A stretch of 64,000 bases of DNA from Clostridia bacterium (GTDB lineage: Bacteria > Bacillota > Clostridia > Oscillospirales > CAG-272): positions 1-64,000 of the forward strand of contig JAFTYE010000016.1 of assembly GCA_017464805.1 (NCBI GenBank), in the 5' to 3' direction. This document shows, piece after piece, positions 22,630 through 32,340 of this stretch; within the stretch, counting starts at the first letter, position 1, and each line of letters opens with the position of its first letter. The notes under the pieces were generated by a model. It saw only the letters and a program-made list of their open reading frames with translations. It was not told the origin of the DNA and made no database searches. The translations under genes were made by a program, and so were the position numbers.

Positions 22630-24030
22630 ATGGATATTCGGGAAAATCAAGAAATACAGGCCTCCATTGCGTGGGTGCGTGCGGAGAACGCGCGCATGAG
22701 TGGAGAGGGAAAGCACCGCTTCGTGTACGTGCAGACCTTCGGCTGTCAGCAAAATGAGGCGGACAGTGAAAAGCTCATAGGTCTTTCCGAGGAGATGGGC
22801 TACACCCCTACGTCCGACCCCAAGGAGGCCGACCTTATCCTTATCAACACCTGCGCCGTGCGTGAGCACGCGGAGCTTCGCGCCCTATCTGCCATCGGCA
22901 ACTGCAAGCGTCTGCGTGAAAGCAACCCTGATCTGATCGTCGGCGTTTGCGGTTGTATGACCGCGCGCGGGGAACGGGTAGAAAAACTCAAAAAGGGGTA
23001 TCCTTACGTCAGCTTCACGCTCGAGCCGCCGACGCTCCACCGCATGCCCGTTCAGCTGGCCGCCGTGATGCGCGAACGCCGCCGCCGCGTTGCTCTTTCT
23101 GAGGATAACGGTGAGATCGCCGAGGGTCTGCCCATTTTCCGCACGCGCCGTCACCGCGCCTACGTCAGCATCATGTACGGCTGTAACAACTTCTGCACCT
23201 ACTGCATTGTCCCCTACACCCGTGGACGGGAGCGTAGCCGCGAAAGCGATGCCGTGGCCGACGAGGTGCGAGATCTGGTTGCACACGGATGCCGCGATAT
23301 CACTCTGCTCGGGCAGAACGTCAACTCCTACAAAAGCGATACCGACTTCGCGGGTCTGCTGGCGCGCCTTTGCGAAATCGAAGGGGACTTCATCTTGCGC
23401 TTTATGACCAGTCACCCAAAAGATGTGTCCGACCGCCTCATCGAGGTGATCGGAAAAAACGTCGGCAAGATCGAGCCGCACTTCCACCTGCCCCTGCAAT
23501 CGGGCAGTGACCGTATCCTATCCGAAATGAACCGCCATTATACCGCCGGGCATTACCTTGGCATCGTGGACAAGCTCCGCGCCGCTGTGCCGGACATCTC
23601 CCTCACTTCGGATATTATCGTAGGCTTTCCCGGCGAGACCGACGAGGATTTTGAAAACACCTTAAAAATTCTGCGGCAGGTCCGTTTCGATATGGTCTAT
23701 TCCTTCATTTACTCTCCACGCACGGGAACTCCTGCCGCCGAAAAGGAAAAAATCGATGCCGTACCCGAGGAGATCAAGGGAGAGCGCATGCGCCGCCTGC
23801 TGGCCCTTGCGGATGAGATCGCCTTTGCCGCCAACGAGCGATTGGTGGGCAAGCAACTCCGCGTACTGTGTGACGCCGTCAGCCGCACAAAGGGCGACAT
23901 GTACAGTGGCCGCACCGACGCGGGAAAGCTGGTACACTTTGCCGCTACCCCCGAGCACGTCGGGAAATTCGTTTATGTGAAGATCGACCGTGCCGATCCC
24001 TACGCCCTGCACGGAAGTATAACCGAATAA
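22630..24030 (+). CDS. miaB: tRNA-2-methylthio-N6-dimethylallyladenosine synthase MiaB
   Basis: 466 residues. The N-terminal methylthiotransferase domain begins VQTFGCQQNEADSE. The radical SAM cluster ligands are C185, C189 and C192 (CNNFCTYCIVPYTRG), and a TRAM domain ends the protein. It adds the methylthio group at A37 of tRNAs that read UNN codons. It starts 10 bases after apbE and continues into ylbF, mutS and mutL. Confidence 0.97.
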   Translation: MDIRENQEIQASIAWVRAENARMSGEGKHRFVYVQTFGCQQNEADSEKLIGLSEEMGYTPTSDPKEADLILINTCAVREHAELRALSAIGNCKRLRESNPDLIVGVCGCMTARGERVEKLKKGYPYVSFTLEPPTLHRMPVQLAAVMRERRRRVALSEDNGEIAEGLPIFRTRRHRAYVSIMYGCNNFCTYCIVPYTRGRERSRESDAVADEVRDLVAHGCRDITLLGQNVNSYKSDTDFAGLLARLCEIEGDFILRFMTSHPKDVSDRLIEVIGKNVGKIEPHFHLPLQSGSDRILSEMNRHYTAGHYLGIVDKLRAAVPDISLTSDIIVGFPGETDEDFENTLKILRQVRFDMVYSFIYSPRTGTPAAEKEKIDAVPEEIKGERMRRLLALADEIAFAANERLVGKQLRVLCDAVSRTKGDMYSGRTDAGKLVHFAATPEHVGKFVYVKIDRADPYALHGSITE

Positions 24031-24053
24031 AAACCGAAAGGAAATCAATAAAA

Positions 24054-24446
24054 ATGGATGTTATGCAGCTTGCCAAGGCCCTTGGAGAGGGCATCAAAAA
24101 CCACCCCACCCTGCTTGCCTATGACGAGGCAAAGGCAGCCTTTGATGCGGACACCGAGCTTGCCGCACAGATGAATGAATACAATGCCGACCGCTCCTGC
24201 CTTGCCGAGGAGTTCAACAAGGACTTCGCCATGCAGGACAAGGACGTGATCGAAAGCCTGAAGGCCAAGATGGACGAGCTGGCCGCCGTGATCAACAAGA
24301 ACGAGCACTACGTCGCCTTCGCCGCTGCTCAAGGAGAGGTCAATACCCTGATGCAGAGCATCAATGAGGAGATCACCTTCTATGCCTTCGGCGTCCGTCC
24401 GAATCATTGCACACATGACTGCTCCTCTTGCAGCGGTTGCCACTAA
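24054..24446 (+). CDS. YlbF/YmcA-family protein with Cys-rich tail
   Basis: 130 residues. A helical core (LAKALGEGIKNHPTLLAYDEAKAAFDAD) matches the YlbF/YmcA family (PF06133), parts of the RNase Y specificity complex. The C-terminal HCTHDCSSCSGCH could hold an iron-sulfur cluster, as seen in B. subtilis YlbF/YmcA complexes. It lies between miaB and mutS, a common clostridial order. Confidence 0.88.
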   Translation: MDVMQLAKALGEGIKNHPTLLAYDEAKAAFDADTELAAQMNEYNADRSCLAEEFNKDFAMQDKDVIESLKAKMDELAAVINKNEHYVAFAAAQGEVNTLMQSINEEITFYAFGVRPNHCTHDCSSCSGCH

Positions 24447-24484
24447 ACTCCCAAAGTCTGACTACTTGAAACGGAGAAAACACC

Positions 24485-27124
24485 ATGTCTGAATTGGTAA
24501 CAGATGCAAGGTCCCTGCCTTCCGTTACTCCCATGATGCAGCAGTATCTGGACATCAAGGCGCAGTATGAGGGGCATATCCTTCTGTACCGCCTCGGTGA
24601 CTTTTTTGAAATGTTCTTCTCGGATGCTGTGGAGGCATCCCGCGCGCTGGAGCTGACCCTGACGGGCCGCGATTGCGGAAACGGCAATCGCGCCGCCATG
24701 TGCGGCGTCCCCTTCCATAAGGCAGACGTCTACATCGGTCGCCTTGTCGAGAAGGGATACAAAGTTGCTGTCTGTGAGCAGACGGAGGACCCCGCCACCG
24801 CCAAAGGACTTGTGCGCCGTGAGATCGTGCGTGTCATCACGCCCGGCACCGTCACGGACGGTAGCCTGCTGGCCGAGACCAAGAACAACTACCTCGCCGC
24901 CATCTTCTACGCCAAAAGCGGCGTAGGCCTTGGCTTTGCCGATATCTCCACGGGGCAGGTTTCTGTCACGGTGCTGGACGGTGCGGATCTGCTCTCACGC
25001 ATGGAAAACGAACTGGGCATCTTTGCCCCGCGAGAGGTCATCCTCAATGTGTCCGAAAATGCCTGCCGCGAGGTGTGCGAGTTCCTTCGTGCCCGCTTCG
25101 ATACCTTCATCACCGAGGGAAGAGAAGACCTCTTTGACGAGTATGCCGCACGAACCCTTGTCGGTGCACAGTTTGCGGACACCGCCCATGGCCTGGACAC
25201 CGTTGCCACCTGTGCGGTCGGGGCCCTGCTTTCCTATATCCGCGAAACGCAAAAGACCGCCGTGTCCTTTGCGCGTGAGCTGACCGTCTATGCGGACGGA
25301 CAGGCCATGGAGATCGATATCAGCACCCGACGCAACCTGGAGTTGACCGAGTCCATGCGAAACAAGGAGAAAAAGGGCTCGCTTCTGTGGGTGCTCGATA
25401 AGACCCAGACCTCCATGGGCGCGCGCATGCTCCGTTCCTGGATTCTGCGCCCCTTGATCAACCCCGCCCCCATCACCGCACGTCAGCAGGCGGTTTCCGA
25501 GCTTCTTTCGGACTATATGACCCGCGCCGAGATCAGAGAGCTTTTTGCCTCGGTGCTCGACCTCGAACGCCTGACCGCCAAGGCGGTCTACGGTACCGCG
25601 AACGCCAAGGATCTACGTGCCATCTGCCAGAGCCTTGCCGTCCTGCCCGCTTTGCGCGCCCATTTGCAAAAATTTACGGGTCAGCGTCTGCGCGAGTTGT
25701 ACGATCATATCGACACCCTTGAGGATCTGTGCACCCTGCTGGACAACGCGATTTCGCCGGAGCCGCCCTTTTCCCTGCGCGATGGCGGCCTGATTCGCGA
25801 CGGCTACGACCGTGACGTGGATTATTTGCGCTCCATCCTTGCAAACGGTCAGGGCTGGATCGAGGAGATCGAGGTACAGGAGCGTGAGGCCACGGGCATC
25901 AAAAACCTGAAGGTCAGCTATAACAAGGTCTTCGGCTACTACATTGAGGTTACCAAATCCCAGATCTCGATGGTGCCCGACCGCTACATTCGTAAGCAAA
26001 CGCTTGCCAACTGCGAGCGATACATCACCCAGGAGCTCAAGGAAATGGAATCCACCGTGCTCGGCGCGGCGGATAAGCTTACGGCCCTGGAATACTCTTT
26101 GTTCGTTTCCGTGCGCGACTCTGCCGCCGCCGCCGCTTCCCGTATTCAGGTGGCCGCCGCCACCGTGGCGGAGGTGGACGTGTACCTGTCGCTTGCGGAG
26201 GTCGCCTCCAAGAACAACTATGTCTGCCCAGAGGTCGATACCTCCGAGGTGCTGGAAATCACGGACGGCAGACACCCCGTGGTCGAGAAGTTCGTCACAA
26301 GTAGCTACTTCGTGCCGAACGATACGAAAATGGATACCGCAGGAAATCGCCTGCTTCTGATCACCGGCCCGAATATGGCCGGTAAATCCACCTACATGCG
26401 CCAGGTGGCCCTTATCGCTGTCATGGCACAAATCGGCTCCTTCGTTCCAGCAAAGGCCGCCCGCATCGGTATTGTGGACAAGCTCTTTACCCGCGTCGGT
26501 GCGTCAGACGACCTCGCATCCGGACAATCCACTTTCATGCTGGAAATGAACGAGGTCGCCAATATCCTGCAAAAGGCAACGCGCCGCTCGCTCGTCATTT
26601 ACGATGAGGTTGGACGCGGCACCAGCACGTATGACGGCATGAGCATCGCCCGTGCCGTCGCGGAATATACCGCCGGCCGTAAGCTTGGTGCGCGCACCCT
26701 GTTCGCCACACACTACCATGAATTGACGGCCCTTGAGGATGAGCTTGACGGCGTGGTCAACTACAACATCGCCGCCAAAAAGCATGGCGACAGCATCACC
26801 TTCCTGCGCAAGATTGTGCGCGGTGCGACCGACGACAGCTACGGTATCGAGGTCGCCAAGCTCGCAGGCGTGCCGAATGAGGTCGTTCGCCGTGCCAAAG
26901 AGATCCTTTCGGGCATCGAATCGGGGGACGCCGCCTCGGTCCACCGGGTGAAAAAGGAGACCGCCCCCGCCGCCCCCGATATGCTCACCTCGCTTGCCGA
27001 TATGGAAGCGCGTGAGGCGGCAGAGAAGATCCGCCGCATCGACATCAATACCATCACGCCCATTGAGGCCATGAACTTTATCTTCGAGCTGAAAAAGCTC
27101 GTTTCCACCGACCCCAATACTTGA
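24485..27124 (+). CDS. mutS: DNA mismatch repair protein MutS
   Basis: 879 residues, full length. The N-terminal mismatch-reading motif is present (DFFEMFFSDA, the GDFFE-type Phe-x-Glu), as are the Walker A G628-PNMAGKST, the ABC-type signature and YDEVGRGTSTYDG. It recognises mismatches and recruits MutL, encoded 26 bases downstream. A poorly conserved stretch lies near residues 830-850, ahead of the C-terminal dimerisation tail. Confidence 0.98.
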   Translation: MSELVTDARSLPSVTPMMQQYLDIKAQYEGHILLYRLGDFFEMFFSDAVEASRALELTLTGRDCGNGNRAAMCGVPFHKADVYIGRLVEKGYKVAVCEQTEDPATAKGLVRREIVRVITPGTVTDGSLLAETKNNYLAAIFYAKSGVGLGFADISTGQVSVTVLDGADLLSRMENELGIFAPREVILNVSENACREVCEFLRARFDTFITEGREDLFDEYAARTLVGAQFADTAHGLDTVATCAVGALLSYIRETQKTAVSFARELTVYADGQAMEIDISTRRNLELTESMRNKEKKGSLLWVLDKTQTSMGARMLRSWILRPLINPAPITARQQAVSELLSDYMTRAEIRELFASVLDLERLTAKAVYGTANAKDLRAICQSLAVLPALRAHLQKFTGQRLRELYDHIDTLEDLCTLLDNAISPEPPFSLRDGGLIRDGYDRDVDYLRSILANGQGWIEEIEVQEREATGIKNLKVSYNKVFGYYIEVTKSQISMVPDRYIRKQTLANCERYITQELKEMESTVLGAADKLTALEYSLFVSVRDSAAAAASRIQVAAATVAEVDVYLSLAEVASKNNYVCPEVDTSEVLEITDGRHPVVEKFVTSSYFVPNDTKMDTAGNRLLLITGPNMAGKSTYMRQVALIAVMAQIGSFVPAKAARIGIVDKLFTRVGASDDLASGQSTFMLEMNEVANILQKATRRSLVIYDEVGRGTSTYDGMSIARAVAEYTAGRKLGARTLFATHYHELTALEDELDGVVNYNIAAKKHGDSITFLRKIVRGATDDSYGIEVAKLAGVPNEVVRRAKEILSGIESGDAASVHRVKKETAPAAPDMLTSLADMEAREAAEKIRRIDINTITPIEAMNFIFELKKLVSTDPNT

Positions 27125-27150
27125 TTCTAAAACAAAAGAAAGGATACGCC

Positions 27151-29172
27151 ATGGCAAACATTCACGTCCTCGGTTTTGAAATCGCCAACCTCATCGCCGC
27201 AGGCGAGGTGGTCGACCGCCCTGCCTCGGTTCTGAAGGAGCTTCTGGAAAACGCCATTGACGCAGGTGCCACCCGCATCACCGCGGAGATCCGCCGCGGC
27301 GGCGTGGCGATGATCCGCGTGTCGGATAACGGTTGTGGCATGGCGGCAGAGGATCTGCCCGTGGCGATCCGCCGCCACGCGACCAGCAAGATCCGCACCG
27401 CCGACGACCTTGCCGCTATCGGTACGCTCGGCTTCCGCGGTGAGGCTCTTGCTGCTATTTCCGCCGTCTCCGAGATTCGTATTCTTTCCAAAACGAAGGA
27501 TGCCGATAGCGGCGTGATGCTCACCGCCTCGGGCGGCACGGTCGTGGACGTGTCGGAGGTCGGCGCAGCCGACGGCACCACCGTGGTGGTGGAAAACCTC
27601 TTTGAAAACGTGCCCGCCCGCCGTAAATTCCTCAAAAAGGATGCCACCGAAACCATGGCTAGCGCCGCCGTGGTCGAAAAGATCGCATTGTCCCGTCCCG
27701 ATATCTCCTTCGAGTTGATCACGGACGGTACCACGCGCTTCAAGACCGCCGGTGACGGCGACCTGAAAAGCACTCTCTATGCCCTATATGGCAAAGAGTA
27801 TGCCTCGCGCCTGCTTTCCGTTCGCGGCGGCGTGGGTGGGGTACAGGTGTCGGGCTATATCGGCACCTCGGACAACGTTCGCCAAAACCGTAACCACCAG
27901 AATATGTTCATCAACGGCCGCTACGTCAAAAGCAAGACTGTCATGGCCGCGCTCGAGAAGGCCTATACCTCTTACATAGCACTCGAGCGTTTTCCCATCT
28001 GCGCCCTGTTCCTTGACGTGCATCCTACCTCCGTGGATGTGAATGTCCACCCCGCCAAGCTGGAGGTCAAATTCTCCGACGAGCGCGTGGTCTTTGAGGC
28101 GGTCTATTATGCCGTACGCTCTGCATTGGAGGAGAATGTGTCCCGCCCCGAGTGGCAGTTTTCTGAGGGCAAAAAACAGAAAAATCCGCTGGCTGCCTTC
28201 GTCCCGATCGGGGAAGAAAAGGCGCGTCAGATTGCCGCAAACACAGACCTCTTGACAAAAATGCCGATAAAAACAGAGACAGAAGCCAAACCTCTCCCTA
28301 CGCCACCCGTGACAACCTCCGCGCCCGTACGCCCTGCCCCCGTAGGGGGGCGTGGCACGGTCAGCGAGGCACTTGCTAACCTGCGCGCCTTCCGAGAGGA
28401 GTCTGCTTCGATATCGATCCCTGCATCGCAGCCTGCCGCAACCGCCTTCTTTGCCGCCAATACCAACCTCTCAACGAGAGAGGAGATTGCGGCGCGTGAT
28501 CGCGTGGCCGAGCAGCCGGTCGTCACACAGCCGTCCCGCCCCACCGTTGAGGAGAAAAGGGAAGACTTGACTACCGAGGAAGCCCCCTATCGCATCGTCG
28601 GTGAGGTTTTTTCCTGCTATGTGATCGTGGAGTGTGAAAATGAGCTCCTGCTCATTGATAAGCATGCCGCGCACGAACGCATTTTGTTTGAGCAACTGAA
28701 GGCGCGCCAAAAGAAGGACGGACGTATCGGCTCGCAAAGCCTGCTTGTACCCCTGTCGGTCACCCCGACACCCGAGGAGCTTGCCGCCGCAGAGGAATTC
28801 CGCACGGAGCTGGAGGCCGTCGGCTTTTCCTATAAAACCGATCCCGCCGCCCACCGTGCCGACATTCTCGCTGTTCCCGATGCCATCGCCCTGCCGAACG
28901 CGCAGGAGCTGTTCATTCGTATGCTGGCGGAGCTTTCGGAGGGCGCGGGCAACCCCGCCCTCACCGAAGCCATGCGCCGCGAGCGCGCGCTGTATCGCGT
29001 GGCCTGCCGCGCCGCCATCAAGGGTGGTAAGATGTCCGACATGGCACAGATCGAGTGGCTTGTCCGCGAGGTGATGCGCCTGCCCGATATCACCGTCTGC
29101 CCGCACGGCAGACCCGTGGCCATCCGCATGACAAAAACCGGACTTGATAAGCAATTTGACCGAATTATGTAA
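27151..29172 (+). CDS. mutL: DNA mismatch repair protein MutL
   Basis: 673 residues. The GHKL ATPase domain has ELLENAIDAG, DNGCGM and RHATSKI followed by GFRGEAL. The C-terminal endonuclease part shows IDKHAAHERILFE (the DQHA-type metal motif), ACRAAIKGG and CPHGRP, so it is a nicking-competent MutL. Its linker (about 360-470) is Pro/Thr/Ala-rich. The ATG at 27151 follows GAAAGG; the upstream in-frame TTG overlaps mutS and lacks a site. Confidence 0.97.
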   Translation: MANIHVLGFEIANLIAAGEVVDRPASVLKELLENAIDAGATRITAEIRRGGVAMIRVSDNGCGMAAEDLPVAIRRHATSKIRTADDLAAIGTLGFRGEALAAISAVSEIRILSKTKDADSGVMLTASGGTVVDVSEVGAADGTTVVVENLFENVPARRKFLKKDATETMASAAVVEKIALSRPDISFELITDGTTRFKTAGDGDLKSTLYALYGKEYASRLLSVRGGVGGVQVSGYIGTSDNVRQNRNHQNMFINGRYVKSKTVMAALEKAYTSYIALERFPICALFLDVHPTSVDVNVHPAKLEVKFSDERVVFEAVYYAVRSALEENVSRPEWQFSEGKKQKNPLAAFVPIGEEKARQIAANTDLLTKMPIKTETEAKPLPTPPVTTSAPVRPAPVGGRGTVSEALANLRAFREESASISIPASQPAATAFFAANTNLSTREEIAARDRVAEQPVVTQPSRPTVEEKREDLTTEEAPYRIVGEVFSCYVIVECENELLLIDKHAAHERILFEQLKARQKKDGRIGSQSLLVPLSVTPTPEELAAAEEFRTELEAVGFSYKTDPAAHRADILAVPDAIALPNAQELFIRMLAELSEGAGNPALTEAMRRERALYRVACRAAIKGGKMSDMAQIEWLVREVMRLPDITVCPHGRPVAIRMTKTGLDKQFDRIM

Positions 29173-29184
29173 AAAGAGGATAGC

Positions 29185-30321
29185 ATGTTTACCGTACTGA
29201 AAACCGAAGGAAAAGCACGCCGCGGCCGTATGACCACCATTCACGGCGTCATCGAGACCCCCGTCTTTATGAATGTCGGCACCAGTGCCGCCATCAAGGG
29301 CGGCGTGTCCACCGATGACCTGCGTGAGATCAACTGCCAGGTCGAGCTCTCCAATACCTACCACCTGCACATCCGCCCGGGCGATGATCTCATCTATCGT
29401 CTCGGCGGCCTGCATAAATTCTTTAATTGGGATAAGCCTATTCTGACCGACAGCGGCGGATTCCAGGTCTTCTCGCTCGCCAAGCTTCGCAAGATCCGTG
29501 AGGAGGGCGTGACCTTCAATTCCCACATGGACGGCAAGCGCATCTTCATGGGGCCGGAGGAGAGCATGCGTATCCAGTCCCACCTCGGTTCTACCATTGC
29601 TATGGCCTTTGACGAGTGCATCGAAAACCCCGCCGAATACAAGTACACCCAGAAATCCATCGCCCGCACTACGCGTTGGCTCGCGCGTTGCCGCGCGGAA
29701 ATGGATCGACTCAATTCTCTGGAAGAAACCGTCAACCGCAACCAGATGCTCTTCGGCATCAACCAGGGTAGTACCTACGCCGACCTGCGTATTGAGCACA
29801 TGAAACAGATCCGCGAGATCGAATGTGCCGGCTACGCCATCGGCGGCCTCGCCGTCGGCGAGGAGGCGGAGGAAATGTACGCCACCATCGAGGCGGTGGA
29901 GCCCTATATGCCGACCGATAAGCCCCGCTATCTGATGGGCGTCGGCACGCCCCAAAACATCCTGGAAGCGGTCTATCGCGGCGTGGACTTCTTTGATTGC
30001 GTCATGCCCAGCCGCAACGCCCGCCACGGTAACCTTTTTACCTGGGAAGGGAAGCTTAACATCAATAACGAAAAATACTTCGCCGACGACCGTCCCATCT
30101 CTCCATGTTGCAATTGCCCCGCCTGTCGCAGGTATAGCCGCGCCTATATCCGCCATCTGTTTAAGGCGCGAGAGGCACTCGGTATGCGCCTGTGCGTGCT
30201 CCATAACCTCTACTTCTACAACGAGTTGATGCAGCACATCCGCGACGCGTTGGATAACGGTTGCTTTGAACAGTTTTATCACGCGCATGTTGATCTACTT
30301 GCATCCCGCGTAGACGATTAA
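29185..30321 (+). CDS. tgt: queuine tRNA-ribosyltransferase
   Basis: 378 residues. DSGGFQVFSL holds the catalytic aspartate, MGVGTPQNI and DCVMPSRNARHG follow, and the zinc site is CCNCPACRRYSRAYIRHLF. It exchanges G34 of GUN-anticodon tRNAs for queuine or its precursor. It is the last gene of the miaB-mutS-mutL run and ends at a strong terminator. Confidence 0.97.
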   Translation: MFTVLKTEGKARRGRMTTIHGVIETPVFMNVGTSAAIKGGVSTDDLREINCQVELSNTYHLHIRPGDDLIYRLGGLHKFFNWDKPILTDSGGFQVFSLAKLRKIREEGVTFNSHMDGKRIFMGPEESMRIQSHLGSTIAMAFDECIENPAEYKYTQKSIARTTRWLARCRAEMDRLNSLEETVNRNQMLFGINQGSTYADLRIEHMKQIREIECAGYAIGGLAVGEEAEEMYATIEAVEPYMPTDKPRYLMGVGTPQNILEAVYRGVDFFDCVMPSRNARHGNLFTWEGKLNINNEKYFADDRPISPCCNCPACRRYSRAYIRHLFKAREALGMRLCVLHNLYFYNELMQHIRDALDNGCFEQFYHAHVDLLASRVDD

Positions 30322-30329
30322 AATGAAAA

Positions 30330-30365
30330 GAAGCCCCAAGGCAACACCTTGGGGCTTCGGTTTTT
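30330..30365. terminator. bidirectional terminator between tgt and dxs
   Basis: GAAGCCCCAAGG pairs with CCTTGGGGCTTC, with T runs on both sides. Confidence 0.9.
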
Positions 30366-32238
30366 ATACCAATTTTTCTAAAATATCTTCACTCGAAATG
30401 CCGCAGTAGCGGTATAGGTTGCACGGCTCGCTCGGCGAGGCAAAATGATCGCGGATGGCCAAAATGTGAGTGTGCGATGGGAAGTTCTCCCGCATCTCGC
30501 GCCCAAGTGCCAGCAGGGTACAGGCCGCCGCACTGCCGCTCTCGATCCCCTCTTCCAGGAACAGAAGATTGGTGTCACGCCGCAGATAAGGGGCAAGCCT
30601 TTTCGCCGCCTCCTCATATGGTTTTAATTCTTCCATAAGCAAAATACCAAGCCGATCACGGCCACAGGCCTCTTGTGCATAAAGAGCCTCACTTGCGATG
30701 CTGCCGTAGGTTATCACCACATTTTTGGGAGCTTTTTGCGGATCGAAGTCGGCGCGAACGCCGAAGTTTTCAAAATCTCCGTTGGGATAAAAGTGAGGGG
30801 CGATTCGCGCATCCTCGCCGCCCTTTGCATACCGCAGGGCGGCAGGGCCGGGCAGGGCAAGCATGTGCCTCATAGCGGTGCGCATCGAGCCGTAGCAGGC
30901 AGGCGCGTACAGATGCAGGTTCGGGATGCCCGACAGATAACTCACGTCAAAAATCCCGTGGTGCGTTGCACCGTCGCCTGTCGCAAGACCTGCGCGGTCG
31001 ATAAAGAACTTCACAGGCAGGTTTTGCAATGCCACATCGTGCAGGACGTTATCATAGGCGCGTTGCAAAAAGGTCGAGTAGACCGCAAAGCAGGGAAGAG
31101 AGCCGTTTGCTGCCATACCTGCCGCAAAGGTCGTGGCATGCTCCTCCGCGATCCCCACGTCAAAGAAGCGTTCGGGGAATTCTCGTCGGAAGCCCTCCAG
31201 CCCACAGCCAAGCCCCATCGCCGCCGTGATGGCCGTGATACGCTTGTCCTCTTTCGCAAGCTTAGTCAGCTCCTCTCCGAAGACGGAGTGGAAGGTCGGC
31301 CCCTTCGCTTCGCCGTGATAGCCACTCATACTGTGATAGGCGCACGGATTTTCTTCTGCCGGAGAATATCCCATGCCTTTTTGTGTTTTCACGTGTACCA
31401 CAACCGCACCGCCGCGCTCCTTTGCGTGCAAGAGGGCACGCTCCACACGGTCGTAGTTGTGTCCGTCGATTGGTCCTAAATACAAGAACCCAAGATCCTC
31501 AAAATAGTTGCTCTTGTAAATGAGTCGCTTGGTAAATTTGATCGTGGCGCGCATTGCGCGATACAGGGCGTTGCCCAAAAGAGGTATCCGTTTCAGAAAT
31601 GCCGCCGTGCGTAGCCGCGCCCGCTTATAAGGACGGGAGGCACGAATGCGCGCGATATAACCCGCAAAGGCCCCTGTGTTGCGGGAGATGGACATTTCAT
31701 TTTCATTCAGCACCAGGATTAGAGGCAGATTGGGCGGGCAGTTGTTGATCGCCTCGTGTATCATGCCGCCCGTGTAAGCACCGTCCCCCACCACCGCCAC
31801 CGTGTAGGCATTCTTGCCCGAAAGACGGTCGGCCTCGGCAAAGCCGAGCGCGGCGGAAACAGACGTGCTGCTGTGTCCCGCGCCAAAGGGATCGTATTCG
31901 CTCTCGCGTCGGCTGGTAAAGCCGGAAAGACCTCCTACCTGTCGTAGCGTGTCAAAGCGGTCGGCTCGCCCTGTCAGGATCTTGTGTACATAGCTCTGAT
32001 GGCCTACATCCCAAATGATGTGATCAGTGGGGGTGTCAAAAACACGGTGCAGGGCAAGCGTCAGCTCCACCACACCAAGGTTGGAGGCAAGGTGCCCCCC
32101 GCTTTTTCCGACCTTCTCAATGAGAAATTCGCGTATCTCACGCGCAAGGTCGGGCATGGCGGAGCGCGGAAGCGCACGCAGATCGGCAGGGCTGTGGATG
32201 CCCGCGAGATAATTCGTTTTTGTATGGTTCTGCCTCAC
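30364..32238 (-). CDS. dxs: 1-deoxy-D-xylulose-5-phosphate synthase
   Basis: 624 residues from a GTG behind GGAGGGGGCGA. DVGHQSYVHKILTGR, GAGHSSTSVSAALG, the thiamine diphosphate motif GDGAYTGGM and DVGIAEEHA are all present. It condenses pyruvate and glyceraldehyde 3-phosphate in the MEP isoprenoid pathway. A longer in-frame reading exists but crosses the promoter at 32279-32307. Confidence 0.97.
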   Translation of the reverse strand: MRQNHTKTNYLAGIHSPADLRALPRSAMPDLAREIREFLIEKVGKSGGHLASNLGVVELTLALHRVFDTPTDHIIWDVGHQSYVHKILTGRADRFDTLRQVGGLSGFTSRRESEYDPFGAGHSSTSVSAALGFAEADRLSGKNAYTVAVVGDGAYTGGMIHEAINNCPPNLPLILVLNENEMSISRNTGAFAGYIARIRASRPYKRARLRTAAFLKRIPLLGNALYRAMRATIKFTKRLIYKSNYFEDLGFLYLGPIDGHNYDRVERALLHAKERGGAVVVHVKTQKGMGYSPAEENPCAYHSMSGYHGEAKGPTFHSVFGEELTKLAKEDKRITAITAAMGLGCGLEGFRREFPERFFDVGIAEEHATTFAAGMAANGSLPCFAVYSTFLQRAYDNVLHDVALQNLPVKFFIDRAGLATGDGATHHGIFDVSYLSGIPNLHLYAPACYGSMRTAMRHMLALPGPAALRYAKGGEDARIAPHFYPNGDFENFGVRADFDPQKAPKNVVITYGSIASEALYAQEACGRDRLGILLMEELKPYEEAAKRLAPYLRRDTNLLFLEEGIESGSAAACTLLALGREMRENFPSHTHILAIRDHFASPSEPCNLYRYCGISSEDILEKLV

Positions 32239-32278
32239 ACTCGCCCCCTCCTTTAGCGGGATCTTTTTCACTTTTGTT

Positions 32279-32307
32279 AGTATAACACATCTGCGCCTAA
32301 AAATCAA
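32279..32307 (-). promoter_or_regulatory. promoter of dxs
   Basis: On the minus strand TTGATT (32302-32307), 17-base spacer, TATACT (32279-32284). Confidence 0.75.
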
Positions 32308-32313
32308 GCAAAG

Positions 32314-32340
32314 AAAAAGCCCCGTGTCGGGGGCTTTTTT
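32314..32340 (-). terminator. terminator of the transglutaminase lipoprotein gene
   Basis: AAAAAGCCCC-GTGT-CGGGGGCTTTTTT, T runs on both strands; it separates the upstream minus-strand gene from the dxs promoter. Confidence 0.88.

Noticed and set aside
28471..30288. 605-codon open frame on the minus strand opposite mutL and tgt
   Set aside because: It lies fully antisense to two intact, well-recognised genes, has no ribosome site and reads as low-complexity Gly/Ala/His-rich protein. It is a by-product of G+C-rich third positions.
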